Origin: Eragrostis nindensis | Lineage: Eukaryota > Streptophyta > Magnoliopsida > Poales > Poaceae | Length of the DNA stretch: 64,000 bases | NCBI GenBank assembly: GCA_012490785.1 | Contig: JAAXCT010000026.1 | Coordinates: 2,909,682-2,973,681, forward strand | Reading direction: 5' to 3' | Part shown: one piece after another, positions 41,030-52,629 of the stretch | Position numbering within the stretch: the first letter of the stretch is position 1 | How the letters are laid out: each line of letters begins with the position of its first letter | Translations under genes and position numbers: made by a program | The notes under the pieces: model-generated | The model's input: the letters and a program-made list of their open reading frames with translations, nothing else | Database searches by the model: none | What the model was told of the DNA's origin: nothing

Positions 41030-44000
41030 ATGCTTTGAGCTGGAACTGCCGGGGACTGGGGCTCTCCCGGACAGTTCAAGAGCTTGTTGCTCTAGTAAGA
41101 GCAAAGAGCCCTAAGTTGGTTTTTCTCTGTGAGACAAGAAGATCAGGTGCATGTGCTAGCAAGTTAAAGTGGCGATTGGGGTTGAAAAACTGTACAGTAG
41201 TGGATAGTGTTGGCCAGGGTGGTGGGTTGGCATTATTTTGGCATGAGACTGTTGAGGTCCAAGTGTTGGAGAAGCATGTGAGATTTATTGATGTTCTGGT
41301 TAGGGAAGAGACTCCTGACCCATGGTTCCGGGTCACTTTCGTCTATGGTGAACCGAGAACAGAGAACCGTCATGTTATGTGGGACCTCATACGCAGATTA
41401 AAAGGGGAAAGTGATAAGCCATGGGTGCTTATTGGCGATTTCAATGAGGCCATGTGGGGTTTTGAACATTTTTCTGCATGTCCGAGGCCGGAGTGGCAGA
41501 TGAAAAATTTTAGAGATGTCCTTGTAGACTGTGAGCTCACGGACTTGGGGTTTGAGGGCCTGCCATTTACTTATGATAACGGGAGGGATGGCAAAGCAAA
41601 TGTTAAAGTGCGATTGGATAGGGCAGTGGCGGATTCAAACTGGCGTAATTTGTTTGGTGATGCGAAGTTGTACCATCCCGTGTCCTCGAGATCAGATCAT
41701 TGCCCTTTGCTTATGGAGATTAGGGAGAATTGGGAGAGGCACAAGCACAGAATTATCCGCTATGAAATTATGTGGGAAAGACTTGAATCGTTGGCAGTTG
41801 AGATAAAGGAAGCATGGTGTTCGACGGCAAATAGGGAGTGTTTGGGTGGCATACAGGCAGCTTTGTCCGCGGTGCAACGTGCCTTGCGCTCTTGGAGTAA
41901 GCAAAATTTTGGTTCAGTTACGAAGGACCTTGAGGAGCTGCGTGTTCAGTTGGAAGATGTCAAAGCTAGGCCCGGCCATACGCGAGCTGATATCAGGGCG
42001 GTCACTGATCGTATGGATGAGCTTCTCTATCGTGAAGAGATGATGTGGCTGCAGCGGTCTAGAATCACGTGGCTTCGCGATGGGGGACAGGAATACTAAT
42101 TATTTTCATAAGCAGGCCGTGTGGAGAGCCAGGAAACATAAAATTCGAAAGCTTCGCGTGCCTGATGGCTCATGGTGTGAAAATCCTGGAGATATGAAGA
42201 ACATGACGTCTCAATTCTTTAAGTCATTGTACACTGCCGATCCTAATGTTCAGTCAGCAGAACTGTTAGTTAATTGAGCCCAAAATTACTGAACAGATGA
42301 ATGAGGATTTGTGCCGGGGTTTTTCTGAGCAGGAAATTGCCGATGCGCTTTTCCAAATGGGGCCTCTAAAAGCCCCTGGACCGGATGGTTTTCCGGCTAG
42401 ATTTTTTCAACAGCATTGGTCAATTGTTAAAGATGATGTTGTCGCAGCAGTGAAGAAATTCTTTGAGGAAGGAATACTACCAGAGGGGATTAATGATACA
42501 TCGATTGTGCTCATTCCAAAGGATAGGAATCCGGAAGAACTTAAGGATTTCCGGCCAATTACCCTTGTAATGTGATTTATAAGGTGATCTCGAAATGCCT
42601 TGTCAACAGGCTGCGGCCTTTATTGGAGGATCTTATTTCGCCAGAACAAAGTGCCTTTGTTCCTGGAAGGAGAATTACGGATAATGCATTGATTGCTTTT
42701 GAATGTATTCACGCCATTCAGAAGGGTGAAGGAGGCAGAGGGGATTTTTGTGCTTATAAGTTGGATCTATCAAAAGCTTATGATCGCGTGGATTGGGGAT
42801 TTCTACAAGAGTTGATGGTGAAGCTGGGCTTTCAGAACCAGTGGATTACATGGATCATGAAGTGTGTATCCACTGTGCGATATTCTGTTCGCTTCAATGG
42901 GGTTCCATTGGAATCCTTTTCCCCGTCCAGAGGTCTACGCCAAGGTGATCCACTTTCACCCTACCTTTTCCTTTTGGTGGCTGATGGTTTATCGGTTTTG
43001 TTGAAGCATCATGAACGCAATGGTCAGCTGGAAGGGTTGCGGGTGTGCAGGCGAGCTCCGAGTATATCCCACCTTTTATTTGCTGATATAAAAAGCCTTT
43101 TATTTTTTAAGGCAGAAGCTGGACAGGCCAGGGTTGTAAAGGAGATTCTATCAACCTTTGAGAGATGTACGGGACAGCTCTTGAGCCCAAGCAAATGTTC
43201 ACTGCTGGTTAATGAGGAAAGAAATGACACATCAGTGCAACAAGTGCGTGATACTCTAGGTGTATCTCGGGTAGATTTTGAAGCGAAATACCTTGGGCTG
43301 CCGACTCCACATGGTAGGATGAGGAAAGATGTGTTCCAACCTGTGGAGGAGAGATTTTTAAAACGCATGGTTGCATGGCGTGAGAAGGAGCTGTCAGCTG
43401 CTGCAAAGGAAACTCTTATCAAGTCAGTTGCTCAAGCCCTGCCCATTATATAATGAGTGTTTTTAAGCTTCCTTTTACTTTGTGTGATAGTCTGATGAAG
43501 CAAGTGCGGGCTTTCTTTTGGGGATCAGAGAATGGGAGACGGAAAGTGCAATGGATTCCCTGGGATACCATGATTAAGCCCAAGGGTCATGGTGGTGTTC
43601 GTTTCAAGGATCTACGGCTCTTCAACCAGGCCTTGCTTGCACATCAGGCCTGGCGTTTATTAACCAACCCGAGCAGCCTCTGTGCGCAAGTTCTCAGGGC
43701 GAAGTATTATCCTCAGGGTAATCTGTTGGATATGGTTGTGGCAGGCGAAGCATCACCAACATGGCGTGCAATTGAATATGGGTTAGAACTTCTGAAGAAG
43801 GGGGTCATATACAGAGTTGGTGATGGAAATTCCATTCGTATTTGGAGGGATAATTGGATTCCGAGACCACCTGACCTTAGGCCAACTGGTAGTCAGCGCA
43901 TATGCAGGCTGAGGCGTGTTTCCCAACTGATTGATGCTGATTCGAGATCATGGGATGAAACTGCAGTTAGACGATTCTTTTATCCATGGGACGCAGCTGA

Positions 44001-45150
44001 TATTCTGAAGATAAAGATCCCGTACACACTAACGCAAGATGTCCTAGCATGGCAATATGAGAAGACTGGTGTGTTCTCTGTCCGTAGTGCGTATCGTATG
44101 GCTTTGAATGCAAAATATGATATAGAGGCAGTGGGTAGCAGCTCGGAGCCAACAGGCGAGAGAAGAGCTTGGCGCATTCTGTGGAAGGTGCAAGTTCCGG
44201 CGAAGGTTTGAATGTTTGTGTGGAAGGTTATTCAGAATGGAATCCCGACTCGGGCCAACAAGTGTTACAGGCACCTTGAGACCCAAAGCTACTGTGAACT
44301 CTGTGATGCTCGTGAGGAGGATTGTTTCCATGCTTTACTGGGCTGCCCTCATGCTGTCGCCTTGAGGCAGGCTTTATCTGAAATTTGGGAACTGCCGAAG
44401 GAGAAAGATCTCAGGTTTTCAGGACCTGAATGATTGCTAATGTTAGTTGATAAGTATCCTTTGGAAATCCTTGCTAATCTCTTTATGCTTTTTTGGAGAG
44501 TCTGGTTAGAGAGGAATGGAGCTCTGAAAGCAGGCAAGACTATCTCTGTTGAGGGCTCGGTAGTTTTTTTGTCGAGCTACATGGACAGCTTGTTGCAAAT
44601 CCGACAAAGTGCGCAGGTTGTCACTGGGAAAGGCAAGCAGTGGAGTAATCAGGCTGGGAAGCAGAGGGAAGGGCATCATGTGAGGCACTGGGTTCCTCCA
44701 GAGATTGGCATGCTTAAGTTTAATGTTGATGGAGCCTTTCATGCGCACATTGGACGGGCATCAGTGGGGATCATTGTTCGGGATAGTCTTGGAAGTGCAC
44801 TGCTCGTGGCGTGGCGCCTGCTGTTCAATTGCCATAATGCAGAGGAAGCAGAAGCGCTTGCTGCTCTGGAGGGGGTGCGCTTGGCTACGAGATGGCCGGA
44901 TGCTGCATTTGTGATGGAATCAGACTGTGCTAATCTAGTGGAGAAGATTGAAGCGAAGAGGCGTGATCGTTCCCTTGTGGCGCCAGTGATCAATGACATC
45001 CTCACAGAGAAAATGCAGTATCAGACATTCAGAGTTTCAAAAGTCCGCGGGAGCAGAATAAAATTGCCCATGAGCTGGCACAATGGGCAATTCGATCAAG
45101 TAGTAGTAAAGTTTGTTTTGCTAATTTTCCTGATTGTATTTCGCATTTGA
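41026..45150 (+). pseudogene. LINE ORF2 (endonuclease, RT, RNase H), multiply disrupted
   Basis: Endonuclease: LSWNCRGLG at the start, IGDFNE (about 41433), SDHCPL (about 41695). RT: KAPGPDGFPARFF (about 42370), PEQSAFVPGRRITDNALI, KLDLSKAYDRVDW, GLRQGDPLSPYLFLL (about 42935); the catalytic FADD box reads FADIKSLLFF at about 43081, with the second Asp lost and one codon added. Zinc region: CELCDAREEDCFHALLGCPH (about 44295). RNase H: LKFNVDGAF (about 44719), AEALAALEG, MESDCANLV. Breaks: frameshift near 42075 (extra G in a G-run), near 42275, near 42570 and near 43447; in-frame TGA stops at 44209-44211 and 44431-44433; and a frameshift near 45045 in the C-terminal REQNKIAHELAQ region. The protein cannot be made. 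Confidence 0.9.
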
Positions 45151-45434
45151 TCACCATAGTGTGCGCGGACTCTAGACCCTGTAATGGTGTTACTTAATGA
45201 ATAAAGCTCCCGCCTTTCAGTCGCAAAAAAAGAAAAATTGTTCCAGCCTAGGCACAAGTTTTGCCCACTCGGCTCTTCACAGATCGTTCACCTGTGCAAA
45301 AGGTAGATGGCAAGATAACCTTCGGTGAAACATCACCTACTTCGGCAGCGGCTTGGGAGGACCCAAGCATAGTGAGCTTATTTCATCATCCATTGCTACA
45401 TTTTACTTTACACAACCTAGCCTGAAGGATATGT

Positions 45435-48400
45435 TCAGCTGTTCCTGCGCCATTTTGGAGAATTGAAACAGAGCAATAGGTCAGAAAACATACTCAGCAA
45501 ACGCACGAGAGTACTGATGCTAAAACCAGCAAGGGGGACATACCCAAGTGCTGGTGCTACTAGAGAAGCAGCCCCTTCCGTCCTCTCTGCTTTGTTACTT
45601 TCAAGGAACTCAAGAATATGTTTCGCAGCTTCCCTTGGCTTTTCTACGTGAGGAATATGACCACACTGCCCTACCATCCTTAAAATTGCATCTGGGAGTT
45701 CCTGATGCAATCTCTGCAGTTGCACAACAACAACAACAACAACAAAAACATGGACATAATGTCAGGTCGCATGTGAATTAAAACACATGCTACTTGCAGA
45801 TTCTTATTGATTTGATGTTGTATTAGCTTCCCTTACAGGTTCTTGGAATGGCAACAGCAAGCTAGAATTGTGTGCAGGGTGCATTTGCATCACAGATGCA
45901 TATATCTTGCAAAGTAAAGAATATATACCATTGAAACTTACATATGCTAATTTACTCATTATTATTCCATCATCCTCTCCCCATATGATCAGGCACTTTT
46001 GCTTTACCTGTAAAGAATGGGAGCATCATCATTAGCAATCTTTCTGTTGCGCACATCCACTATATAATTTTTCCAGTGAAGGGTATATATTTTATCACCC
46101 AATGGGTTTGGTTTGTAGTTTAAGGAATTTAATACTGCAGGCCCTATACGCAACAAACCAAAATATATCACATAGAGGAAAATAAGAAACCCTGGGAATT
46201 TGAGGAACACGGAATAAGCATAACTAGCTCGATTGGTACTACTGGAGCAATCCTTTCAGTTGTTATGGTGTTGGTGTTAGTAATAGCTAAGTTAGCATCT
46301 ACAAAGGCAACAGTAACAACAATAGAGGACAGATGAAAGGAAAATAAGCCAGAAATTTAACGTGCTTGAAGAGTGAAAGATTCGTGACTAGAAAATTTAA
46401 AGACAACAACCTGTTTTATTTGGTTTCGGACATTATAACCCCCTCTAACCATAAAATCAACTGTAGCATCTTCCCACCAAGGAAGTAGGCAATGTAGGCG
46501 ACCAATCTGAAATATTAAAGTGAAAACGGTCAAACACTTACTTCAGATGAGGACTAATAAAACCAGAATAACTTGAATAACCTATTAGTAGAATTTGTTG
46601 GATTAGTCATGGCAACGTTTTTGTATAGAGTATCAGATATAAAAAGGAAAAATCAGAGGGGAAGATAAAATATTGGGTTCAATAAATAATGAAAATTCAC
46701 ATAACAAAGTAAGTAAAAATGTTTGGACAATAATGATGTTTGATGAATCGACAAACAACTTATTACCATATAAGTAATCACAAATACTTAGTAATGGTTC
46801 CAATTTATTTCATTAACTGAATTATTTTTTCTTGAACCGGAGCTAGTTTAATGCAAAAATGGAAAACAGGATAAGTTATGGTGCATGCGCCAAAAGGTAG
46901 AGAAAACTACTAGATCAACAAGTAAACACGATTGTTGTTCTTATTTCTTTGAAACAGATCAATGGAGGCTTACTTGCACCCAATCAAAATAGAATCCACT
47001 TGGAATTTTGTAAAACGCCAAGTGTGTAGCTAACAATCGCAATGGAAGACTCTTCAGTATAGAAACCTGGAGTAATGACGAATAAAATCAGTCAGTGGTC
47101 CAGCCAATACAAGCGCACATATCACAGGATCTGTTGAGACTCCGATTAGAGATGATAAGTCAGCATGGACGACTATTGGTAATAGTACAACCATCAATAG
47201 TTCAAAATAATATTACTTAGCACCAAAGAGTAAATATTTACAGGAAGACAAGGAAATAAACATATATTGGCAAAGTTCATGAAAGAAAAGCTGAAGCGTA
47301 GAACTTATCAAATTACTCACCCCAGCATACGGAACAAATTTGGGCATTCTAGTCATGTCTTTTGGGCTCTCAGAATATACACTTGCACCAATGAAGATTA
47401 ATTTGGACACCTGCAGCAACCAAGATTAAATTAGCTTCTTGTAATGCAAATTCTCAACTTGTGCATGATTTTGATAAAATTGACATTAAAGAAAGCATTA
47501 CTGATATACAAGAGTAGCTTGTGCGGCTACTCTGAGGTAAGAAAAAATGTAGGAAACATAATAAGTCTCAACATGCATGTACCGCTTCTGGATACTTGAC
47601 TGAAAAATCAATGGCAACAGCAGCGCCAAGGCTGGGACCTACTAGCACCATAGGCCTTTTGATGTAGGATCTCCAGAACTACACAGAACAAGTCATATCA
47701 CTGTAACCATTAGATAGGGTTGGACGACAAAAGATTAGTTGCACTTATTAAGTCACAACAACTGGTGCTAAATGGCTGAAGAACATACTATAAAACTAGA
47801 GTGGAAACTTGCTCAAAGAAAAGCATGACTCCATGTACCGGAGAAAAGTTTGTTCTTATGCTATGCCTGGAAAGGCAGGCCGATCAGTAACTTATAGAAC
47901 TCATTTTGAAATAAGTATTCATGTGAAAAGTAACCTGTCAGGTTAAAATAAATTGTTGAAATTGAGGTACTGATTTGGCATACTCGAACTACAAACAAGT
48001 TATCCACCAGGAAATGAACTCATCACAGGAAAATGATCCACGTGCACCAGCAGTGTACCTGGTAAAGATGCTCTCGCTTCGACGCAACATCACATGGTGG
48101 CCGTGTTTCTATATATGGGCCAGTCCAGAAATATTAGAGCGCACCAATATAATTGAAACCGTACTAAGCACAAGTACAGCCACAGAATGAAATCACATGA
48201 CATGAATACCTAAATCGGAGAAGCCCCATCCAAGGATGTCCACAGCCCAAGCCTCGAGTCCAGCCTCCTCAAGCAACGGGTAGGTGTATCTCCACTCTAA
48301 ACAAGAGCTGTAGCTGATACTTTTAAATGGTCCACAGTGACAGTAACAGTGCTAATTGAACAGAAGCACGACAAATTTTATTTTTAAGAGAAGCCTGTAG

Positions 48401-49083
48401 CATTGCTTGTACAATGTGTTGATGATGTTCAGTAATCCTTTTCATAGAGGAATCCCTAGGTGGTTAGGTGGAATTTCTGATGCAATTGATGTTCTCTAAC
48501 AAACTCAAATTCAAGTCATGTGCACCGATTTGCCGTTAGAGACCGGGGACTACTAAAGAGGAGCAGAAGTACACTCTAGCAGCAGAACTCCGTGGACAAT
48601 GACCAACTCAGACATCAGGCAATGCGAAGCTGAACCACTGAGCTTGGAGTGCAACGCACCTGTCGAAGCCATGGAGCAGCACGACGGGATCAACGCCCTG
48701 CTGCTGCTCGAGCGGCCTGACGCAGCTGCTCAGTATCGGGCTCTTGGAGAAGCCGGTCTGCAGAGAGGACAAGTTCAGAGAACTACCATCACCGGGACTG
48801 AGCGAAATTCGAGCAAGGACGGGAGAAACCGGCTTGCCTGGACGGGCACGCGCTCGATTCGCTTGGCCAGGCGGATGGCGTCGCCGTCGCGGATGCGCTC
48901 CACCGCCGGGGGAAGGAACGACGGGAAGCCACCGCCGCCGCCACGGCTTTCCCCAGCATAGGCAGCGGCGGCCGCGGTGGCGCCTGCGTCGGCGGAAGCC
49001 GCGACCCTGACGCGGGCCCTCGACGACGCGGTTAGCCGCGGCGGCAGCGCCGGGGAGGGGGAGGAGGTGAGCAGCAGCGGCAT
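45435..49083 (-). CDS. Alpha/beta hydrolase fold protein, probably plastid-targeted
   Basis: 403 aa from 10 exons (minus): 49083-48838, 48757-48660, 48307-48210, 48108-48059, 47678-47583, 47410-47321, 47066-46974, 46506-46411, 46007-45942, 45713-45435. All junctions are in frame. Intron 1 appears to use a GC donor (CAG/GCAAGC); the others are GT-AG. Alternatively, the last exon splits at a GTATGT donor (45544) with a restart at 45444, giving 370 aa and the same stop. Residues 1-50 are rich in Ser, Ala and Arg with few acids (SSPSPALPPRLTASSRARVR), like a chloroplast transit peptide. Fold markers: VVLLHGFDSSCLEWR oxyanion region, WAVDILGWGFSD, nucleophile Ser in LVGPSLGAAVAIDF, Asp in IIWGEDDGI, His in QCGHIPHVEKP. 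The substrate is unknown. The 3' end abuts the LINE. Confidence 0.8.
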
Positions 49084-49439
49084 TTGGTCGTCTGAGGGAG
49101 CCGCTCGCTAGCTCGCGCGCCCGCCCCGCCCGGCTTGTTGGAGCGTGTGCTCTGCGGTTGAGCGGATGTTATAGGGCGCGAGGAACGGTGGAGGAGGCCG
49201 CGTGGCAACTCGCGGGGCTACGTCATCGTCACGAGCGCATAGTACGCCCAGCTGCTGAAATGGAAAGGAAGAAAATAAAAAAAAATGGACAGGATTGGGC
49301 GATCGACTGCTGCAGCCAATTTAAAAAAAAAAAGATACGCTAGAAGAGACAACCATGTTGTGGATGTATGATTGGAAATTTGGTTGTCTGCAACTCATTT
49401 ACTCTCACTTATTTTCATTTGCCAGGGAGCCTAATTGCT

Positions 49440-50280
49440 CAGTTTTCGTTTCAAGAGCTTAATGCTAGATCAAACATGCTCTTTCGTGGCCGTTATATAT
49501 CTCAACCTGCAGCAAAACAGTTAGCGGCTGTGGTGGAAACTCTGAATGATTGGGGTCGAGTGGAAGAGCAGCATGATCAATGGGTGTATATACGGGGCTC
49601 TCCACACCACTCTTCGAAGAAAGTATATAATCTACTGATTGGCCAGACATTAGCACCTCCAGCTTTTCAATGGTTGTGGAAATCATTTTTTTTAGAAAAA
49701 GGAATATGTATTAATATTCCAGCCTCTGTATCGATTGATACATGTAGCTGTTAGGAAATCATGCTGTCAAAAGAAGCACCAGGTGTTCTTTTGGCTGTTG
49801 CTACAAGATAGACTCAACACGAGGAATTTGTTTAGAAGGAAGAGATTTCAAATTTCGTTGGTTCAGTGTTCTTTTGGGTGTTGCTACAAGATAGACTCAT
49901 CACGAGGAATTTGCTTAGGAGGAAGATGCTCTCTTTTCTTTGTTCAAGAAGCAAGCAAGAGTAGTAACCATAGAGCAATAGAGGGGACACATGCGTGGAG
50001 AAGAGGAGACACATGTTGTGCATAATATTTGCAATTAGCTTTGAGATATTGATCGGAGGCCAAAAACATATTGGATAGACAACAAACTTGCTGCCCTCAA
50101 GCTACATGTGGAGTATGCCAATGCCATCAATTGGTTTGACGATTTGGTTACTGGTGTATCAAAGTTAGTGCAGTTTGAGCGTGTGATTTGCTCGGTGTAG
50201 GCTGAACTCCAAAGAGAGGCCATAGCTTAAGTTTTTCTTTTGTAGTTGAAAGTCTCCGTCATTTTGTTTCTCTTCTTCTT
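49440..50280 (+). mobile_element. Eroded LINE fragment (zinc-region part)
   Basis: Plus strand: AFQWLWKS, KKHQVFFWLLLQDRLNTRN (about 49785-49845) and LFRRKR have the shape of the LINE post-RT region (FFWLLLxDRLxTRxxL). The block is tandemly duplicated: TGTTCTTTTGG(C/G)TGTTGCTA and CACGAGGAATTTG occur near 49785 and again near 49868. The rest, to 50280, has only scraps of frame. It lies between the hydrolase promoter and the HDA gene. Confidence 0.6.
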
Positions 50281-52629
50281 TTTCTTTAATGTTTGCTATT
50301 GTTAGGGATATCAAGATTTTAGCAAGTTGTTTATGTCGTTGCTGATATGGTACATTTATAGCTCCTAGAGAAGATTGCTAACATCCATGATTATCAATAT
50401 ACTAATCTTCAACTGTAGGAGGCTGGAGCCTCCCACAGCTATTTCCTCGACGTGGGCAGCGGAGGAGTAGACCCGTACGTGTTTCCCTCTCCCGATTCCA
50501 CCGCCTTGCTGTTCCGCGTTTTCCTCCCGCCGACTCGGGTTTGCCTTCTTTCGCTGTTGTGTTCGTGTCTCGCGTTGCAGCGGGCCGATAATCCTGACTG
50601 GTCTTGTGGGAGGTATGCCTTGCAACATTGTTTGGGCCGCAGCTTTGCCTCTACTTCTGCTGGTCCGCGGGCCTGGTTTCCAGGCTTCGTCATTGCTTCT
50701 GTGTTTAGTCGCGAGGGCCGGCCCAGCTGCGTCCGTTGCCGGCTCTGTTGGACCTCATGCTTGCCAACTCGTGCCTTGCTGAAGCGATGGTATGTGAGGA
50801 GAAAGGAGAAGAAATATGCGGATAGGGAGAAGGGGAATTGATGAACCTGTATTTGTGAGGAGAAAGGAGAAGAAATATACGGATAGCAAACTTGCCAGCC
50901 ATGTCAACAGAGCGGCAGGTGGTTGGACCGTCGTTTTAGTCGCGGCTCGCCGCCTACATGGTGTGGGCCGAGATGGCTGTCGGCGTGCGGGGCCGCAGTG
51001 AAGTCGGCACCCCTTGCCGACCTTAGGCCGTCGGCTGCCCTCAAGCAGCTTGCCATTCGCAACTTGAGGGGAAGAAACACACATCGGCCAATGAGAGAGA
51101 GAGAGAGAGAGCAGTGTGGCGGTCAGGAGGCAGGCAGCAGAGCCCAAATGCAGCCGACCTCATGTGCTAGGGAAAGTAAGATGAGGCGCTAGGCCTGGGC
51201 GATAATAACCAGGAGCTATGGCCTTCACGGGATGAGAGAGAGCAGGAAGTCAAGATGCTTGTGCTACGTGAACTCAGTCCATGAACCGGTGGTCCGATGT
51301 GTCAATGAAGTGAGGAAGCAGCTGAGTCTGCTGTTGTTGGTGTGCCGCACACAAACACCGCCGCGTGGCCATGATTCCTGGACGCGTGTAGAGGAAACAG
51401 AGCAAGAGGAAAAAAGAAACAGTATCTGTGGCATTGTGTACCAAGCAGCTGCAGGAAGGCTCATCGCAGATGTGCGCGGTGGAGCGCGCCCTGCGACTAG
51501 CAAACAGGAAGCGGCACAATAGGAAACGACTAAACAAACGCAAAACGTGGTTATGCCGGCCGTTAATCCCAACCCCGCGCGGCGGAGCGCGCCTCTGAGC
51601 CTAGTCGTCTAAAGCGTAAATGTTGTCTGCATGCCCCTAGCTGTCATTTTTAATATAGAAAATGTCCACATGTAAATCATTAGCATCTGACTGTTCGGTG
51701 CGAACGACGTGCCAACAAGCGACGACGTCCGGGCACGCTACGCTAGGCTACCACGACGCTGTGCTAGTAGGTGGACAATGTCATGTCCGGCCGCGCGAGC
51801 AGCCGATTGAGAGCGTGGACGCGCCATGTTGTCGTTGCAGCGAGAGTTCTGTGTCGGAAACGGCGGCCGGTGGCGATCGGCCGGAAGATGATCGCGCACG
51901 CGCGTGTACGTGGACCGAACCGAACCGAACGAACAATGCCTACGGGCAACACGTACTCACGCCGCGGTTGGATTCCGTGCCGTTGGCGCCATTGATTTGT
52001 GGTGAGCTAGCTCATGCGCAGGCCGGCGGGGGAGCTTTACGCACCACGACTGCATGCACGGCGCGGCCCGGGGGTTCCAGCGCCGGAGGAGGCAAGAGGC
52101 GAAGGGCGAAAAGAATGACCGCATCCAGTGCTTTAACTACATGGAGCTTGGAACATTCAAATTCAAAACTCGGGAGATGTTCTTCCAGTAAAGAGGAAGC
52201 AAATGATCTACTACACAACAAAGGCAGGGGCGAGGCGAGTGAGCAGAGTCGCCACACTTCAACGAAACAGGGGTCATGTGCCTGAGTGCCTCTTTGAAAA
52301 AAGAAAAGATCATGGGCCCCAACTCGATTGCAGTACAGGCCTTCTTTAGAAATCGACTCGCAATGGGCCCTTCCGATCATTACTGGCCCGAGCCATCCCA
52401 ACTCAAAAATGTCCAGCACTCTCCGATTTCCAGGTGGGCCCCTCGACGTCTGGCACGCGCAACCCCACGCACGCAAAACGGGCGGAGCAGCAGGACTGCA
52501 GGAGGCTGGCAGTCCAGTGGCGGGTCGTCTCGTCGGAGCGGACCCCGCCCTCCCCCACTTTTCCCGACTCGTCCCGCCCCCTTTCGCTCCCGTCACTCCG
52601 CCGCGCGGGGCGATCGACGGCGGCGCGCG
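50281..52629. other. 2.3-kb spacer upstream of the deacetylase, no gene supported
   Basis: Plus-strand frames at 50452-50841 and 51662-52285 are open for 130-207 codons but have no recognisable motifs and overlap frames on the other strand. A GA microsatellite lies at about 51093-51111. From about 52330 to 52629 the DNA becomes GC-rich and holds the leader and promoter of the HDA gene. A 32-bp direct repeat is listed separately. Confidence 0.45.
50794..50886. repeat. Direct repeat of ~32 bp, 61 bp apart
   Basis: GTGAGGAGAAAGGAGAAGAA followed by ATATGCGGATAG at 50794-50825, and the same with ATATACGGATAG at 50855-50886. Confidence 0.85.

Larger units (their letters stand above)
40241..45232 (+). 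mobile_element. Near-complete but inactive L1-type LINE
   Basis: The plus-strand order is an ORF1 remnant, then ORF2 with AP endonuclease, reverse transcriptase, zinc-knuckle region and RNase H, then a short 3' UTR (TTAATGAATAAAGCTCCCGC) and an A-run at about 45224-45232. It is about 5 kb long. The 5' end is probably truncated within ORF1. No confident target-site duplication was found. ORF2 has several frameshifts and stops (see the ORF2 entry), so the copy cannot move by itself. It sits between the long-TIR element and the 3' end of the alpha/beta hydrolase gene. Confidence 0.9.

Noticed and set aside
51662..52285. 207-codon frame upstream of the HDA gene
   Set aside because: No motifs and strong overlap with an equally long opposite-strand frame.
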